From positions 7,121 to 14,973 of the forward strand of contig DUGO01000240.1 of the NCBI GenBank assembly GCA_013331375.1: a stretch of 7,853 nt of DNA, given 5' to 3'. Made by a program: the position numbers and the translations under genes. Below the pieces are notes generated by a model. It worked only from the letters and a program-made list of their open reading frames with translations. It was not told where the DNA came from and ran no database searches. Source of the stretch: Candidatus Methanoperedentaceae archaeon. Lineage in GTDB: Archaea > Halobacteriota > Methanosarcinia > Methanosarcinales > Methanoperedenaceae. Below, piece after piece: positions 7,304 through 7,853 of the stretch (position 1 is the stretch's first letter; each line of letters opens with the position of its first letter).

Positions 7304-7698
7304 GCCAGCGCCCTCTCCCCGATATAATCATAATACCGGTATTTGAAATCATCAAACTCTTTTATCGTGGAAATCGCAACTTCATACAAATGCTCCTCAT
7401 CCCTGCAAAAAATAACTTTGCCCTTGAATACCTCTTTCTTCACATAAACAGGAAGCTGGGTAAATATCTGCACATCGAAAAAAGAAGGAAGCTCGGATAA
7501 AACCCTGAGCCTGAACTTTGAGCTTTCATAATCTCCTGCATCAACATCGATGCACAGGTCGATATCAGAGTTTTCACGGGTTGTGCCTTCAGCCGCTGAA
7601 CCATACAGTATGATGAATCTTACTTTTTCAAATCCATTGAGGTTCTTAAGCTTCTCCACATTGATTTTCACAAGCTCATCAATTTCATCGGGGCTCAT
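7300..7698 (-). CDS. mntA: Minimal nucleotidyltransferase antitoxin, MntA type
   Basis: This 132-residue protein of the DNA polymerase beta-like nucleotidyltransferase superfamily has the core motif LYGSAAEGTTRENSDIDLCI: G33-S34, then D45-x-D47, with the third likely metal Asp at D75 in FFDVQIF. The catalytic set appears complete. In characterised pairs such an enzyme transfers AMP from ATP onto a HEPN tyrosine and thereby neutralises the RNase. It is the first gene of a leftward two-gene operon, overlapping the HEPN gene by 4 nt. The ATG at 7696-7698 is preceded by no clear Shine-Dalgarno sequence. A TATA element about 35-40 nt upstream implies a very short leader. The C-terminus (about 110-132, KEFDDFKYRYYDYIGERALA) is charged and aromatic, typical of family members. 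The antitoxin role is inferred from the pairing. Confidence 0.92.
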   Translation of the reverse strand: MSPDEIDELVKINVEKLKNLNGFEKVRFIILYGSAAEGTTRENSDIDLCIDVDAGDYESSKFRLRVLSELPSFFDVQIFTQLPVYVKKEVFKGKVIFCRDEEHLYEVAISTIKEFDDFKYRYYDYIGERALA

Positions 7699-7853
7699 TA
7701 AAGTTTCACATATTATCTGATAGTGATACTAATATAAAATTATTATTCATAGTAATACTGGTCAATTCCCAACTCTATATTCACTAACTGAATTATTCAC
7801 TAACTGAACACTATTTACAAACCACCAACAGACTTAAGTATACGTTATAATAA
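7699..7853. promoter_or_regulatory. AT-rich upstream region of the mntA-hepT operon
   Basis: This non-coding stretch holds no supportable gene. Read leftward, the complement of 7731-7745 contains a TTTTATATT-type TATA element about 35-40 nt before the mntA ATG. Around it lie TATCTGATA (7714-7722, a 9-bp palindrome) and two near-identical copies of TAGTRATACT (7721-7730 and 7750-7759), the second containing the palindrome AGTA-A-TACT. These flank the TATA element as operator sites could. A hand count of 7741-7800 gives about 28% G+C. Confidence 0.5.
7778..7808. repeat. 15-bp direct tandem repeat, period 16
   Basis: TATTCACTAACTGAA occurs exactly twice, at 7778-7792 and 7794-7808, separated by one T. 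The copies lie about 80-110 bp upstream of the mntA start in an AT-rich non-coding region. They could be regulator binding sites, a recent slippage duplication, or the edge of a longer repeat beyond the window. Confidence 0.75.

Noticed and set aside
7778..7808. Start of a CRISPR array
   Set aside because: The repeats are 15 bp with a 1-bp gap. There are no spacer-sized intervals and no cas genes.

Overview
The window looks like a chromosomal segment of a euryarchaeon, most likely a methanogen-type or ANME-type member of the Halobacteriota. This is inferred from gene content, not from a marker gene. The evidence is an archaeal-type AMP phosphorylase, archaeal TATA elements about 25-30 nt upstream of start codons (suggesting leaderless mRNAs), heavy use of AGG/AGA and ATA codons, archaeal-looking SucC and SucD, and an envelope protein whose repeats resemble methanogen S-layer domains. 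The species cannot be named from sequence alone.

Bases 1-6862 are moderately GC-rich and all genes read rightward. In order they are: the 3' three quarters of an AMP phosphorylase gene; a secreted or membrane-anchored DUF4139 protein coupled (TGATG overlap) to a small Mut7-C PIN-like nuclease with a zinc ribbon; succinyl-CoA synthetase beta and alpha subunits (sucC-sucD, overlapping); and a 567-residue membrane protein. This last protein joins two tandem extracytoplasmic repeats to a C-terminal site-2-protease-like (M50) membrane domain whose zinc motifs are degenerate.

Bases 6878-7698 read leftward, converge on the membrane-protein gene with a gap of only 15 bp, and are clearly AT-rich. They hold a HEPN-MNT pair, with a minimal nucleotidyltransferase (MntA-type) first and a HepT-type HEPN RNase overlapping it by 4 nt (ATGA). 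Bases 7699-7853 form an AT-rich promoter region with a TATA element, short palindromes and a 15-bp tandem repeat, and no gene that I can support.

Functionally the segment is a mosaic. AMP phosphorylase belongs to nucleoside-monophosphate salvage into ribose-1,5-bisphosphate. SucCD interconverts succinyl-CoA and succinate. The DUF4139/Mut7-C pair is of unknown function. The HEPN-MNT pair is a toxin-antitoxin or defence cassette that looks acquired. The least understood item is the membrane protein with the apparently inactivated M50 centre.
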